64,000 nucleotides of DNA, from the NCBI RefSeq assembly GCF_003144195.1, contig NW_020290014.1, positions 186,001 through 250,000 of the forward strand, read 5' to 3'. Positions 34,487 to 44,206 of the stretch are shown here, in pieces (within the stretch, counting starts at the first letter, position 1; each line of letters opens with the position of its first letter). A program made the translations under genes and the position numbers. This DNA comes from Ceraceosorus guamensis. Taxonomy: Eukaryota; Basidiomycota; Exobasidiomycetes; Ceraceosorales; Ceraceosoraceae. Below the pieces are notes generated by a model, which was given only the letters and a program-made list of their open reading frames with translations, searched no databases and was not told where the DNA came from.

Positions 34487-36827
34487 TTATGGAGACGTCA
34501 GGCCCAAGTATATCAGTACGAGGCGGATGGGACAGGAGGCAGCGAAGCCGATCATGGCATAGACGATGACCTTGGCGAGGACTGCGAGGCGGCATGAGCA
34601 AGGGGCACATCAGCGAGCCAAGGCTTGTGCAGTAAGATGCGCAGCTGGTCAGACACTCACCGTCAGCGTCATAATGCCGTACTTTGTCAGCATGTGTCCT
34701 ATTCTCGGGTCGTTCGAACGACAATCCGCGGTCCTGCTCATCCTGTTGCCTTTGCTTCTCTTCCGCTGAAAGCGCGCCAGCGATACGATTGGCCAGACTA
34801 TCGCCCGGCAGCTCTGCCAGATGACTCGTAAAAGGAACCGGCAGAGTGGAGCCATCACCGAGTGTGAAGCGAATCTTGTTGCGCTCGAGCGAGCCGGACC
34901 GTCTCCTGGAAGAAGCTTGTGCAGGACTGGGCGACGGATACCGCAAGGGTGCAGGATATTCTCCTCCTTCACTCGACGTCTGCTTTTTGCTGTCGGATTT
35001 GTCCTTACTGCTTTTCCTTAGGTACGTCGCGGCGGAAAAGTAATGCCTTCGTGGGATGATCACGCCGAATGAATCCTGCACAAATCTCAGTGTCGGAGGA
35101 AGGATCACCTGGCAAACGGTCTTTGTTGCTATTCTAACCGCCATGATCAAAGCAACGCCTGTCCATTGCAGAATGGGGGACGTTTCAGTGTTGAGTCAGC
35201 ACCAGACCCACGCGTGACAGTCGCTCTGAGGCGTATCCACCCACCGAGGACCAGTGCTGTGAGGGATTTGAGGCCCCAAAGCGCCCAAGTCAAGAGGACA
35301 GAGGCATCTCCCTTCGTTTGCAACGAAGCGAGCCAAGGCTGAGGCTCAGAGATACCGATAGCTCCGTACCACATCTGCTTTGCTTTCTCTGCAACACCTG
35401 GCCCGTCGGGCCAATGCGAGTCAAGAGGATGATCGTTCCTATCCAAAAGGTCCCACTTGCAATTTGCCCATCTCGCCAGCACCACACCCAAGACCACGGC
35501 GATGAAAGCGATGGCGTCTTCGAAGCAGGGGCAATCGTCTAGCGGTTGCGGATGAATGGAGACCATGAGGAGGGTTGCTGGGATCGACACCAGTGGGACT
35601 GTCCAGCCCTCCAGAATGTAAAATCGCTCAATCGCGTCCATAAAGTGCCACTGCACCCATGAGATTCCAGCCCCTAGTAACGAGCCTGCGACGCAATCTA
35701 GAATGAGAGTGCGGGAAATGAGAAGCGTGATGTTTAGAACAGGTTGACGTTCCCATCCTTCTCTGCTAACAATACCTACTCACCCATCAGACTGTGCATG
35801 CCAGCATACAGCCTCCCGTAGACGACGCTGATTGCGTAGTATCCCAGCAGAATCTCCCAAAACCAGCTGTCCAGGACGGGTGACTGCGCATGCGATCTCA
35901 AGGCACCAAGCCAGAGGTAAAGATAAAATGCAACTCCCATAGCGTTGGTGCTATGCGTGGACAAAAAGCCATACTCCAGGTGAGTCGTACCGATGACCAA
36001 CCTGGTGCATGGCGGACTAAAAGGTCGAGGAATGCAAAAGAGATCCTTGATGGCAGAGGAGAAATAGACGCCAAATGCAAGGACATTGACCAGTCCGCGG
36101 GCTAGCATAGGACTGCCGAGCCAAAAGGCCATTGGCAAGAAGATCAGAAAGAAGGAGTGCGTGCCGAGGAGCGAAGTGTACACAAAGTATCTGTCCAGAT
36201 TTGGCCTCCTTACAATCGTCTGAGGACAGGCGAGACAGCGGAATTCCCATGTCAGCCACGGAGGGCTGTTCGCAAAGCAGCACAGAGCGTGGAGAGCTCC
36301 GGGAGACTGTGCATACTGCTCGCCCCTACCGCATTGCATGGCATGATTGCACGACTCACTTGATGCCAAGCTAGCCATCTGCTCTCCCGCTTCAGGTTTC
36401 TAATCAAGAATCTCCTGATGGGCCCAATGACAGGTCCCAAGTACACATCGTACACTTCATCGGGGTAGATGCCAATGTCCACGCTCGGTCCGCCGGCCAG
36501 TCCGGGCGAAGGAGAGCTCGTGTGGCTCCTATCGATATTGTTCGGCGATGAAGCGGCTGCCACATGAGCGCCATCCGGGCTGGCTATCCTCGGAACAGGC
36601 GTATTGCTTCGAGAAGGGGTAGCGAGCACATCCACAGTGATGGGCGAGGAAGTGGGAATGGGATGAGTGCTTCGTAGACGTTGCTGCAAGGAATCGGGAG
36701 GTTGAGGTCGATGAGCTAGAGAAGTGGAGGAGGCCGAATGCACTGGCGATTTGTTCATGGAGCGTGAAGGCGGTCGAGAGATTGGCGTGGGCACGCGGTC
36801 TGGAGCAGCGTGAGAAGGGGCCGACAT
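34487..36827 (-). CDS. LCB3: Sphingoid-base 1-phosphate phosphatase, Lcb3/Ysr3 family (PAP2), 649 aa
   Basis: A membrane phosphatase that removes phosphate from long-chain base phosphates in the endoplasmic reticulum, a step in sphingolipid salvage and ceramide synthesis. Exons: 36827-36360, 36219-35784, 35697-35245, 35158-34661 and 34581-34487; all phases agree. The first 130 residues are a Ser/Pro-rich cytosolic leader. Then comes the family start YDVYLGPVIGPIRRF. The three PAP2 motifs follow: KDLFCIPRP (214-222), a central STHSTNA (about 243-249), and GRLYAGMHSLMD. In the last, the Asp is completed only by splicing exon 2 to exon 3, restoring the R...HxxxD set. Five to eight hydrophobic segments are visible, and the last exon alone encodes a final membrane helix (AKVIVYAMIGFAASCPIRLV). 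Catalytic residues are complete. Length is somewhat above yeast Lcb3 (409) because of the leader and a polar loop near the C-terminus. Confidence 0.92.
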
Positions 36828-38406
36828 GATGATGTTCCCCTCTTTGAAGACGACAATTCTGTTAGCAGCCAAATTTTGATGGGACAAGTCGCGGATCTTC
36901 GTCACACTCTTCTGAGACTGCGCTAGATGCGGTCGTTCCGCAGATATAGTCGAGGTTGAACGACAGATTGAATGAGGTGAGGCTACATTCAGGCCAAGCA
37001 AGCCAGCAAGAGTGACTGTTTACTGAGCGAGGTACGCTACGCAGTCAAAGGTTGGCGCGAAATTGGCGTCATGTTCGGTCTGGAGAAAAGTAGTCGTGAG
37101 TGATCGAGTGCGCGCAAGCGAGTGTCACGAGACTTGTCGCGCTGCAGCTGCATGGACGCGTGCATCTGCTGAAACACCGATTTGTGCGAGTCGTGAGTGA
37201 TGAGAGTCACGCGTGTTGCATTCGTGATTCGTGACTGTTGACACAAAACTCACACATTTTGATTCGTGACTCTTGACTCGTGCATTCACATTCACGACCC
37301 GCGCTGGAAAGTTCGGGTGAGCAGATGCTCTCTTGCGCGCAATCATGTTTCTGCACTCGATCGGGCTCAAGATAGCAGCACGCTTTCTTACGAAGAATTA
37401 CAAATCATGAATCACGAATCAAATGGATGCATGGCTCTTCCGGCCAGGACGCGCGGCAATCTTGAATCATGCGAACTCCGAATCAAGAAGCACGAACCAG
37501 TGAATGACGAGTCACAAGTCATCAAGCTCTCTCATCTTTGACTTGGGACTCGTGACTGTTGCAGAATCACGGAGACTGGATCGTGAGTTTGCCGTGAGTA
37601 GTCGATCTTCAGTCAAAATCAAGAGATCTGGGGTCCACAACTTGTATCGTCACAGATCTTGAATGCAGGGCATCCGGCCCCAGCTGCTGGTATATCGCGC
37701 GACAATCAATATTCAAATCTTGAATCAAGGCGATGGGAACCTGCAAGTCTGAGTGCTGGGCGCAAGATGATCAAGTCATTTTGTCTCGTGTGGCTTAAAT
37801 CAGCAAATCAACCCTCGAAGAGCAGTTTAGTAGTCGTCAGCAGCACACGCAATCGAGGCACTTCGGCAGAAGAGTCACTCACGGGGACGCTTGCCCCACG
37901 CTGCCGAACAGCAGTCGACAGCAGCTATACAAGTCTTGATCGATTGCGTTGACTCGCTCTACTGATTGGTTCTGAAACGCTATACAGCACATGATCAGAC
38001 TCGATCAAGGCTCATCATGACTTTGCAAGACGCCGCGCGGATCTTGTCGGTACAATGTGAATTCAGAATCGACGTTTGCAGTCAGAGTCACCAGTGGTGC
38101 ATTGACAGCAGCGAAGATGACCAGAGGCGCGATACGGCCATGTGATCTGCCGAAGATGGCGCTTTCTTTGATTAAGGGGTGCCTCGTCTCATCCGGTGCA
38201 GCTTCGTTGGATAGGCGTCGCTGCTATAAAGTCCCAGTCGTGAGTGTTTGTTTTGCAAGCTCGCATCACTACAACGCTTCAACTGACAGCCATTTCTCGA
38301 TTCGTGCTGCCTCGACCGACCCCTCCATTTTGCGCTCTTTCAGTCAAGCAATAATCGCCGCCAATCATCTGCTCCTATCATTTGCTCGCACAACCAACAC
38401 TCCAAT
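36828..38406. other. 1.6-kb divergent promoter region between the Lcb3-like and DNA methyltransferase genes
   Basis: The two flanking genes point away from each other. No coding exon is supported. The centre is dense with TCGTGACT-type words (listed as a repeat). The right 350 nt lead to the methyltransferase start. Confidence 0.5.
37085..37640. repeat. Cluster of degenerate TCGTGA(C/T)T words in both orientations
   Basis: Roughly a dozen or more copies of a 7-9 nt word, TCGTGACT or TCGTGATT, and its complement A(G/A)TCACGA, lie within about 550 nt, often spaced by only a few bases. Examples are TTCGTGATTCGTGACTGTTG near 37220 and ATCATGAATCACGAATC near 37405. There is no fixed period, so it is not a simple tandem array. 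The same words recur in other gaps of this window, for example near 14480, 41470, 43890, 57140, 60255 and 60675. Confidence 0.6.
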
Positions 38407-41400
38407 ATGAGCACCGGCGACCCATCGCCAGCCAGCGTCACTCCACTTCTAAGCGATCTGCTCCGACAGTGCAACGTGACAAAAGGGTACCGAGTGGTCA
38501 ACTCCAAACGAGCCCACCGCCTGCAAGAAAAGATCTTGCAGCTCATCCACATCGACCGCAGCGAGAGTGGACCGAACTTTACCCACGGATCTTATTTGCG
38601 CAAATGTCAAGCTGGCCAAAGTCAAGTGCCAGAGTACGTCCGGGTGGAGCGCATCAAGCGGAAAGGTGATAGGAGTATGCGCATCTATGGTCCAATCCTG
38701 ATCGGGGTGGAGTCGACACCTTTGTACCCTTTAGGTCCAGCAGACGCTTTGTTTGTCACACCACGAACATTCAGTGGAAGCATGGACGACTTTGATGCCG
38801 TCGTGCAGGGTATCAGCTGCAGCCACGAGTCAGTAAAGGAATTTGATTCTGAAGCACCACCCACCACGAAGCTCGCTGCTGACGTTCTGCGATGATCTCT
38901 CTTCGCACACTCTCTCTGTCGCTTCACGCCAGATTTGACGAAACAACGACCTGCTTCACTAGACCCGAGGCAAAGCCTGCATCAGTGGAACAAGCATTCC
39001 ATCTGCACGACTTTGTGTACCTTCGAGCATCCGGTAGAGACTGTGACCCGAGCCGTGCAGACCTGCTGCGCGTAGCGCAGATCACCGAGTTACAGAGTGC
39101 TCAGCCGTCCAAAGTCTTGTTGCTTGACCCACACGAGGACAAAAGTAGACCATACTTGCGTGCACAGGGCAAGTCGATGCGCATCAACTACAACCGTATC
39201 CGAGGTCTGTTCTGCTCTAGCCTTTCGCTCGACGTAATTAGCCCTCTGACTTACCCTCTGCTGTGTTGCAACACTTCACTCAGGTCGTTGCTGGGTACAG
39301 ACGGTGCCTTTAGTCGCCCAAGCGGACGATGAGATGAGCCAGCATTTCGATAAAGACACCTTCTACGTCATCGGTCAGACTCTACCCGTGTGCAAAGAGT
39401 GCGCATCTTCACATGAAAGGCGGCACAACGTGAGGAGAAAGTTGGCACAAAAGCCACTAGCTGTGCTCGACTTGTTCTCTGGTGCAGGCGGCTTGGGCTT
39501 GGGATTTGCGCAATCCGAGATCGCCGAGTGTCGCTGGGCGATAGAGCAGGACATTTGCGCTGCAAAGACATTCTCGGCCACACATCCTGGGGCGCAGGTG
39601 TACGCTGGCGACGCCAATGATGCGTTGATCGCCGTAATTGCCAAGCAGTTTCACGGTGTTCTTCCTCGACCTGGAGAGGTGGACGTCATTCTTACCGGCC
39701 CACCGTGTCAGGTCAGTGATGCCACGAGAAGCACAGCCTTGCTTTCTATCGACTCATTCTTCTGCGTCTCCTCCGATACCCATTCAGGGCTTCACACTGG
39801 CAAACTGCAACCACTCAGACGAAGATCCGCGTAACTTGCTGGTTCCGGTGGCAGTGAGTCGAGACCAGCGCGCATTGTATCGATGTGTGGAAGCGTAGCT
39901 ACCGTCTCTGACGAGTTCTTTGCGAGTTTCCAAGTTATCATATATCGATATCTACAGGTGCGCATGCGCGTCCCCTTGCGCTGGTCCTGAAAGTTTGGGA
40001 GCCTTTCTAATGCTGTCAAGTCCTTGCTTGGTAGACCTAGATGGGCCATCATCGAAAATGTGACTGGCCTGGTTGACAAGAACAACGGCACCGTCGGTAA
40101 GTATCAACGGTGCCAATGTACAAGGTCTGTTTGTTCTGCACTCTTAAGCTCCTCAATCTCTTAGGAGACGTCAAGCAAGGAATGCCACGTCTGATCATGT
40201 CAGCACTGGTGACTTTGGGTTACAGGTGAGCAACAGCTGACCCAGCTTGACAGCCTGCTACGAACCAGTGGCTGACTGCAAGACAAGTGCCTTGGTCGTG
40301 ACGGTAGCGTGCGTCTGGCGACCATCTCAGCAGCGTCGATGGGTGTGCCCCAGTCCAGAACGCGTGTGGTGGTCGTTGCCGCCAAGGCAGGCGAAGTGCT
40401 GCCCGATTTGCCTCTTCCCAGTCACACTGTTCCAGGAAGTCAGTCTACGCGAGAATGGTCCATCCTATCCGGCTTGGACGACACCGTTGAATTCAAAGTA
40501 GCTTCTAGGCGCAGAGATGACGGACAAGCGCCCAGACGATGGGTGTCGGCCTGGGAAGCCGTCGGAGACCTCGAGCGTTTCGACTGGGAAAACCCACACA
40601 TCATTTACCCAGCAGATAAGGACGACCCCGAAGACTCGTACCGCCAGCGTCGCCTTTTGAAGGTGCCATCATTTGCCTGCAACCTTGTCCCAGGCTCGCG
40701 CACCTTGGGCATCGGGCCAGTCAAGTCAAAGTATCACTCGAGACCAAAGTCGGAGCATCAGTTGCTAGCAAGGTCTTGGAGGAGGAAAAAGAGCGACGCG
40801 GGCGAAGAGCAAGTCTCTCAGCATCGGACAGTAGCTCCGACGCTAGGAGATGCAGAGAGGGTGGCAAACGTGGATCTGAAGCCTGGGGCCAACCACCTGA
40901 GTTGGCGTCCATTTAGACCACGGTTGACGCCGCACTACCTGCGCTTCTCATCCGAGGCTTTCGGCAACAACAATTGCTACCCTTCAGCTTACCAGCGTTC
41001 CGACCCCGAGGAGATCTTCAGCACGACGCTCACCGAAATTTCACCTTCCTCTTTGCACGGCACCGTACTTCACTGGAACCAGTACAGGACGCTGAGCATT
41101 CGAGAGGCCGCCAGATCTCAAGGTTTCCCAGATTGGTTACACTTCGAGACTGGCGGCGACTTTGCCAACGCTGCGAAACAAATTGGCAATGCCGTGCCGA
41201 TCCCCTTGGCTAGTGCGCTTGGCGTGGCTTTGCGAGAGGCAATAATCGACCGGACTGTGCGGCACCGTCCCACGGAGCAGAAAGCACCTGCGATAATTCC
41301 CGCCGCGCCACCCGACTCTCAACCACGAGACAACATCCACCACCATGGAGCCGCCCCGAGTGCCGCAATTGCTGGCGGCAGAGGGAACGGGGTACCCGCT

Positions 41401-41457
41401 GCATGCTTCCAAGTGGCAAAAATTCCCCCATTCAAGCAGAAACGCACGGCACAATGA
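38407..41457 (+). CDS. DNMT1-class cytosine-5 DNA methyltransferase with BAH-like region, 833 aa
   Basis: The family transfers methyl from S-adenosylmethionine to C5 of cytosine in DNA. Seven exons: 38407-38828, 38933-39204, 39284-39711, 39788-39853, 39994-40096, 40165-40225 and 40308-41457. All phases fit and splicing restores family motifs. A BAH-like region (about 160-265) includes FHLHDFVYLRASG and IRGRCWV, the latter made by joining exons 2 and 3. Catalytic motifs follow: I VLDLFSGAGGLGLGF (292-306); IV GPPCQ plus GF across an intron (370-376), with catalytic Cys373; VI ENV (417-419); VIII QSRTR (466-470); IX REAARSQGFP; X GNAVP (744-748). The target-recognition region lies between VIII and IX. 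The set looks complete, so an active enzyme is likely. It is shorter than animal DNMT1, and no CXXC finger is seen. The exon 5 acceptor is AAAG, the weakest junction. Relatives are Masc2, DIM-2 and basidiomycete DNMT1; I cannot choose among them from sequence alone. Confidence 0.92.
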
Positions 41458-41685
41458 GGGTTTTAATTTCACGATTGTGATTGGGATTGGAGAATGTTGT
41501 TCTTCTCTGCAAATCCAGCGCTCGCAATGGCTCTGACATTTCTGCGAACGGTTTCGAAGATGCTGCGTAGATGTCGTCGAAGCGCAAAGGGCAAGGACGC
41601 GCATTGGTCATTCTCATGATCGAGCGAGACCTGACCAAGCATGACATCAGCACGAGCTTGCATCCCCTGCACCCATCCTTGTGAT

Positions 41686-42789
41686 TTAGCACTGCGTGAT
41701 GTAATGAAGAAGTCAGACGATCGTTCATGTCCCGCGCGAGAAGATCAAGCCGCCAGATGACTCACGGGAGGCGCGTCCTGGGTACGGGTGTTGAGAATCA
41801 GGGCAACGATGAGTCCATACAGACCCAACACTTCGGCGACTGTTTCGTCGCAAGAAGGCATAAGGCATGGAGCATCAGCTGGTGCTCTGGTAGCAGACAG
41901 AACCAATGCAGACTTACAAATGAGAATAAGAATCTTTGGCGAGAGCGGGTAAGCGCGGCGGGATGTCAGTACCTTGCTCTTCATCCATGCTGAGCCTCGC
42001 GCAACCCGTCCATACTAGCGGAGCGCTACAACTCTTTGCTGTCGAGCTCTTGACGGCCATCGAGCACACGTCTCACGATCGGCAATCGCGAGGCCTGTTT
42101 GCAGCATTGCAACGCTGGTAGTGCCCGCTTTTCCCCACATTTCTCCGTGCCCACTCACCATGCCAATGAACAGGCGCGGCTGTTGTGCCGTACCGCGTAC
42201 ACCAGCATCTCCAACAATTCCGATGGCAAAGCCGGCAGCCAGTCCAGCCAGACCGACACTCAGACCAGCGCCAAGTTGAATGAATCCAGCATAGAGGGAC
42301 ATGGGGGATTTGACTGCACGGAGGAGGGCATAGCCGAAATCGGTGTCAGCGAGCACGTCTCGTACAAGTCATCCACAATATGCTACTCACTGTCACCACT
42401 GATCAAGACGGAGACGACGAGACCGTAAATGGCAATGATACCAGCCATGATGACTGGAATGATACACTTGATGAGCAGGTCGGGACGCAGCACACCCATG
42501 GCGCTGATACCAACACCAGACTTGGAGGTGCCGTAAGAAGCACCCAAGCCTGAAGCCAGCAGGGCAAGGACAATTTGGGAGGCGTGTGAGAAGCTGTCGA
42601 TCCATTGCGCAGAGTGGGCTTTGCTTACTCACAGGTGAAGACGATTGCGGCAGTGCAGCCCATCGCTACGCGCACAAGAGAGAAGAGACGTCAGCATGGA
42701 ACACTTGACCTCTCTCAAGGCGTCTGATGCTATGGCTCACCTCCGAAGAAGGGTGCGTACACCGGGCAAAGCTCGGACACAGCGGACAT
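41686..42789 (-). CDS. VMA3: V-ATPase proteolipid subunit c, seven exons, 163 aa
   Basis: Subunit c forms the proton-carrying ring of the vacuolar H+-ATPase. Exons: 42789-42741, 42665-42633, 42549-42391, 42313-42159, 41933-41918, 41839-41766 and 41691-41686. The product starts [19 protein letters not shown] and carries [13 protein letters not shown] and [19 protein letters not shown]. It then has [18 protein letters not shown] and the last helix [16 protein letters not shown]. The essential proton-binding glutamate is Glu140, equivalent to Glu137 of yeast Vma3. Four membrane helices are visible and the length is normal (160 in yeast). Exon 5 is only 16 nt and uses an AAAG acceptor. The final exon (TGC TAA) would be 6 nt and gives the C-terminal Cys common in this family; if it is not used, read-through adds VSHLAA. 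The first ATG is preceded by TTTTTACAG, so a 5' UTR intron (42795-42893) is likely. Confidence 0.93.
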
Positions 42790-42794
42790 ATTGA

Positions 42795-42893
42795 CTGTAA
42801 AAAGGTGAGAGCCGCATCGATTAGCTTACGAAGCCGTAACAAGGCGGGTCAAGCACAGCGGCGCCAGTCTCTGGATCTCAAAAGTGTGCTCAC
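42795..42893 (-). other. Probable 5' UTR intron of the V-ATPase subunit c gene
   Basis: On the minus strand a GTGAGC donor at 42893-42888 pairs with a pyrimidine-rich TTTTTACAG acceptor ending at 42795, five bases before the start codon. Length (99 nt) matches the other introns in the window. It is inferred from sites only. Confidence 0.5.
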
Positions 42894-44206
42894 CTTCTGT
42901 GAGATTGGGAGTCTGGGGTGTAGCAGCGAGTGAGACGTCGTTTTCTAGTTCCCGTCGAGTATGCGTTGGCGGCAATGTGTACAGTGTCCGTAATGGTGCA
43001 GTAATAAGCGAGCGGGTCAAGTTGTGAAGCGCCCGGAATTCGAGGTGCTCTGGCGATGCGATCGATGATGCTGTGAGCGCGCGTTGCAGAACAGGGCACG
43101 CGCCACCCGAAGCATGAGCCAGGGGCTTCCTTGTCGACACGTGGCTCTCGGCATACTTGGCAACAAGTCACGTGTTCTTGATATCGGTCCAAAGCTCTCG
43201 AGCCCAAGCGCTGCTGCTGCTGCAGCTGAGCACAAAACAAGGGTCTGCATGCATGCTGCCTACAAGATCGGAGAGGGTGTGGAGAGGCGTGCAGTAGCAA
43301 AGCTCAGGTCAACGCCCACAGCAGAATGCGACTACTCACGACTACTGCTGCGCAGACGCGAGTCTTATCATGCATGGCTGCTCGCTGACTGACCGGGTGC
43401 CTGAGCGAAAGTGACACTTTGAGGTAGCACAGACCCATCAGACATGCATGATCGATGCTGGCCCCGCCCTTCAATTTATCAGTCCGCGGTGAGACGGAGC
43501 ACAGCAAAATAAGCCCAGCAGCATTGCTGATGGATGGCCTCATCGTTTCGTATGCTGTGCAAGGTACTCGATCGAGAGCGCCCTAGATAGCACGATGAGC
43601 CAGAGCTGAAAGTGCGCACGACGGCAGACTCGATCCGAGCTGTAGAAGAGGTGCCCAGCCACTTTCAGCGCAAGATCGAATCGCTGCTGCTGCTGCTGTG
43701 CACGCCAGAGCTGAACAAGGCACGCTCGAGCACGAGCGCGAGCGTCAGCATGCGCAATCTGTTGCATCCAGCCCGCTCTGGCGTGATGAGGGCTATGTGC
43801 ACATGATCATGAATCACAATTACGCTGTGTGGGTTGCGAACAGGGGCATCGCTAATCTCTCGCATGTGCGTGTGGGTACGCATTAGGCGAATCGTGATTG
43901 AGTAGATGGTCGAGTATCAAAATCTTATATCATCCAGACTGTTGTCTCGTGTCCTTCATCCCAGCCACAACGTCTCGTCCGTTCTTGACTTCGCTCGCCA
44001 CCCACCCATCCATCCATCCATCCTCTCTCTCATTCCCCATCTGCTGCTCAGTCAATGCAGTCCGGTGGCACGATAGTGACATCACCTCTAAGTGCAGCGC
44101 CACCAACCATCCGCTCACACTCTCACTCGCGACGCCTCCGTTGATCGATCCACCGCTTCAATTCCTTCATCAAGAGAAGCGCTGCTCTCAGACTAGGCCA
44201 TCCGAA
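42894..44206. other. Divergent intergenic region between the V-ATPase c and FHA genes
   Basis: About 1.3 kb expected to hold two promoters. No coding exon is supported. Features seen: a CATC tetranucleotide tract near 44006-44022, a CTGCTGCTGCTG tract near 43681-43697, and several TCGTGATT-type words near 43805-43900. The right 200 nt are pyrimidine-rich, as expected for a leader. Confidence 0.45.

Noticed and set aside
39854-39993. Using the CTACAG at about 39957 as acceptor for exon 5 of the DNA methyltransferase gene
   Set aside because: The reading frame after it hits a TGA within 11 codons, before the conserved RPRWAIIENV; the AAAG acceptor 37 nt further on keeps the frame and fits the family.
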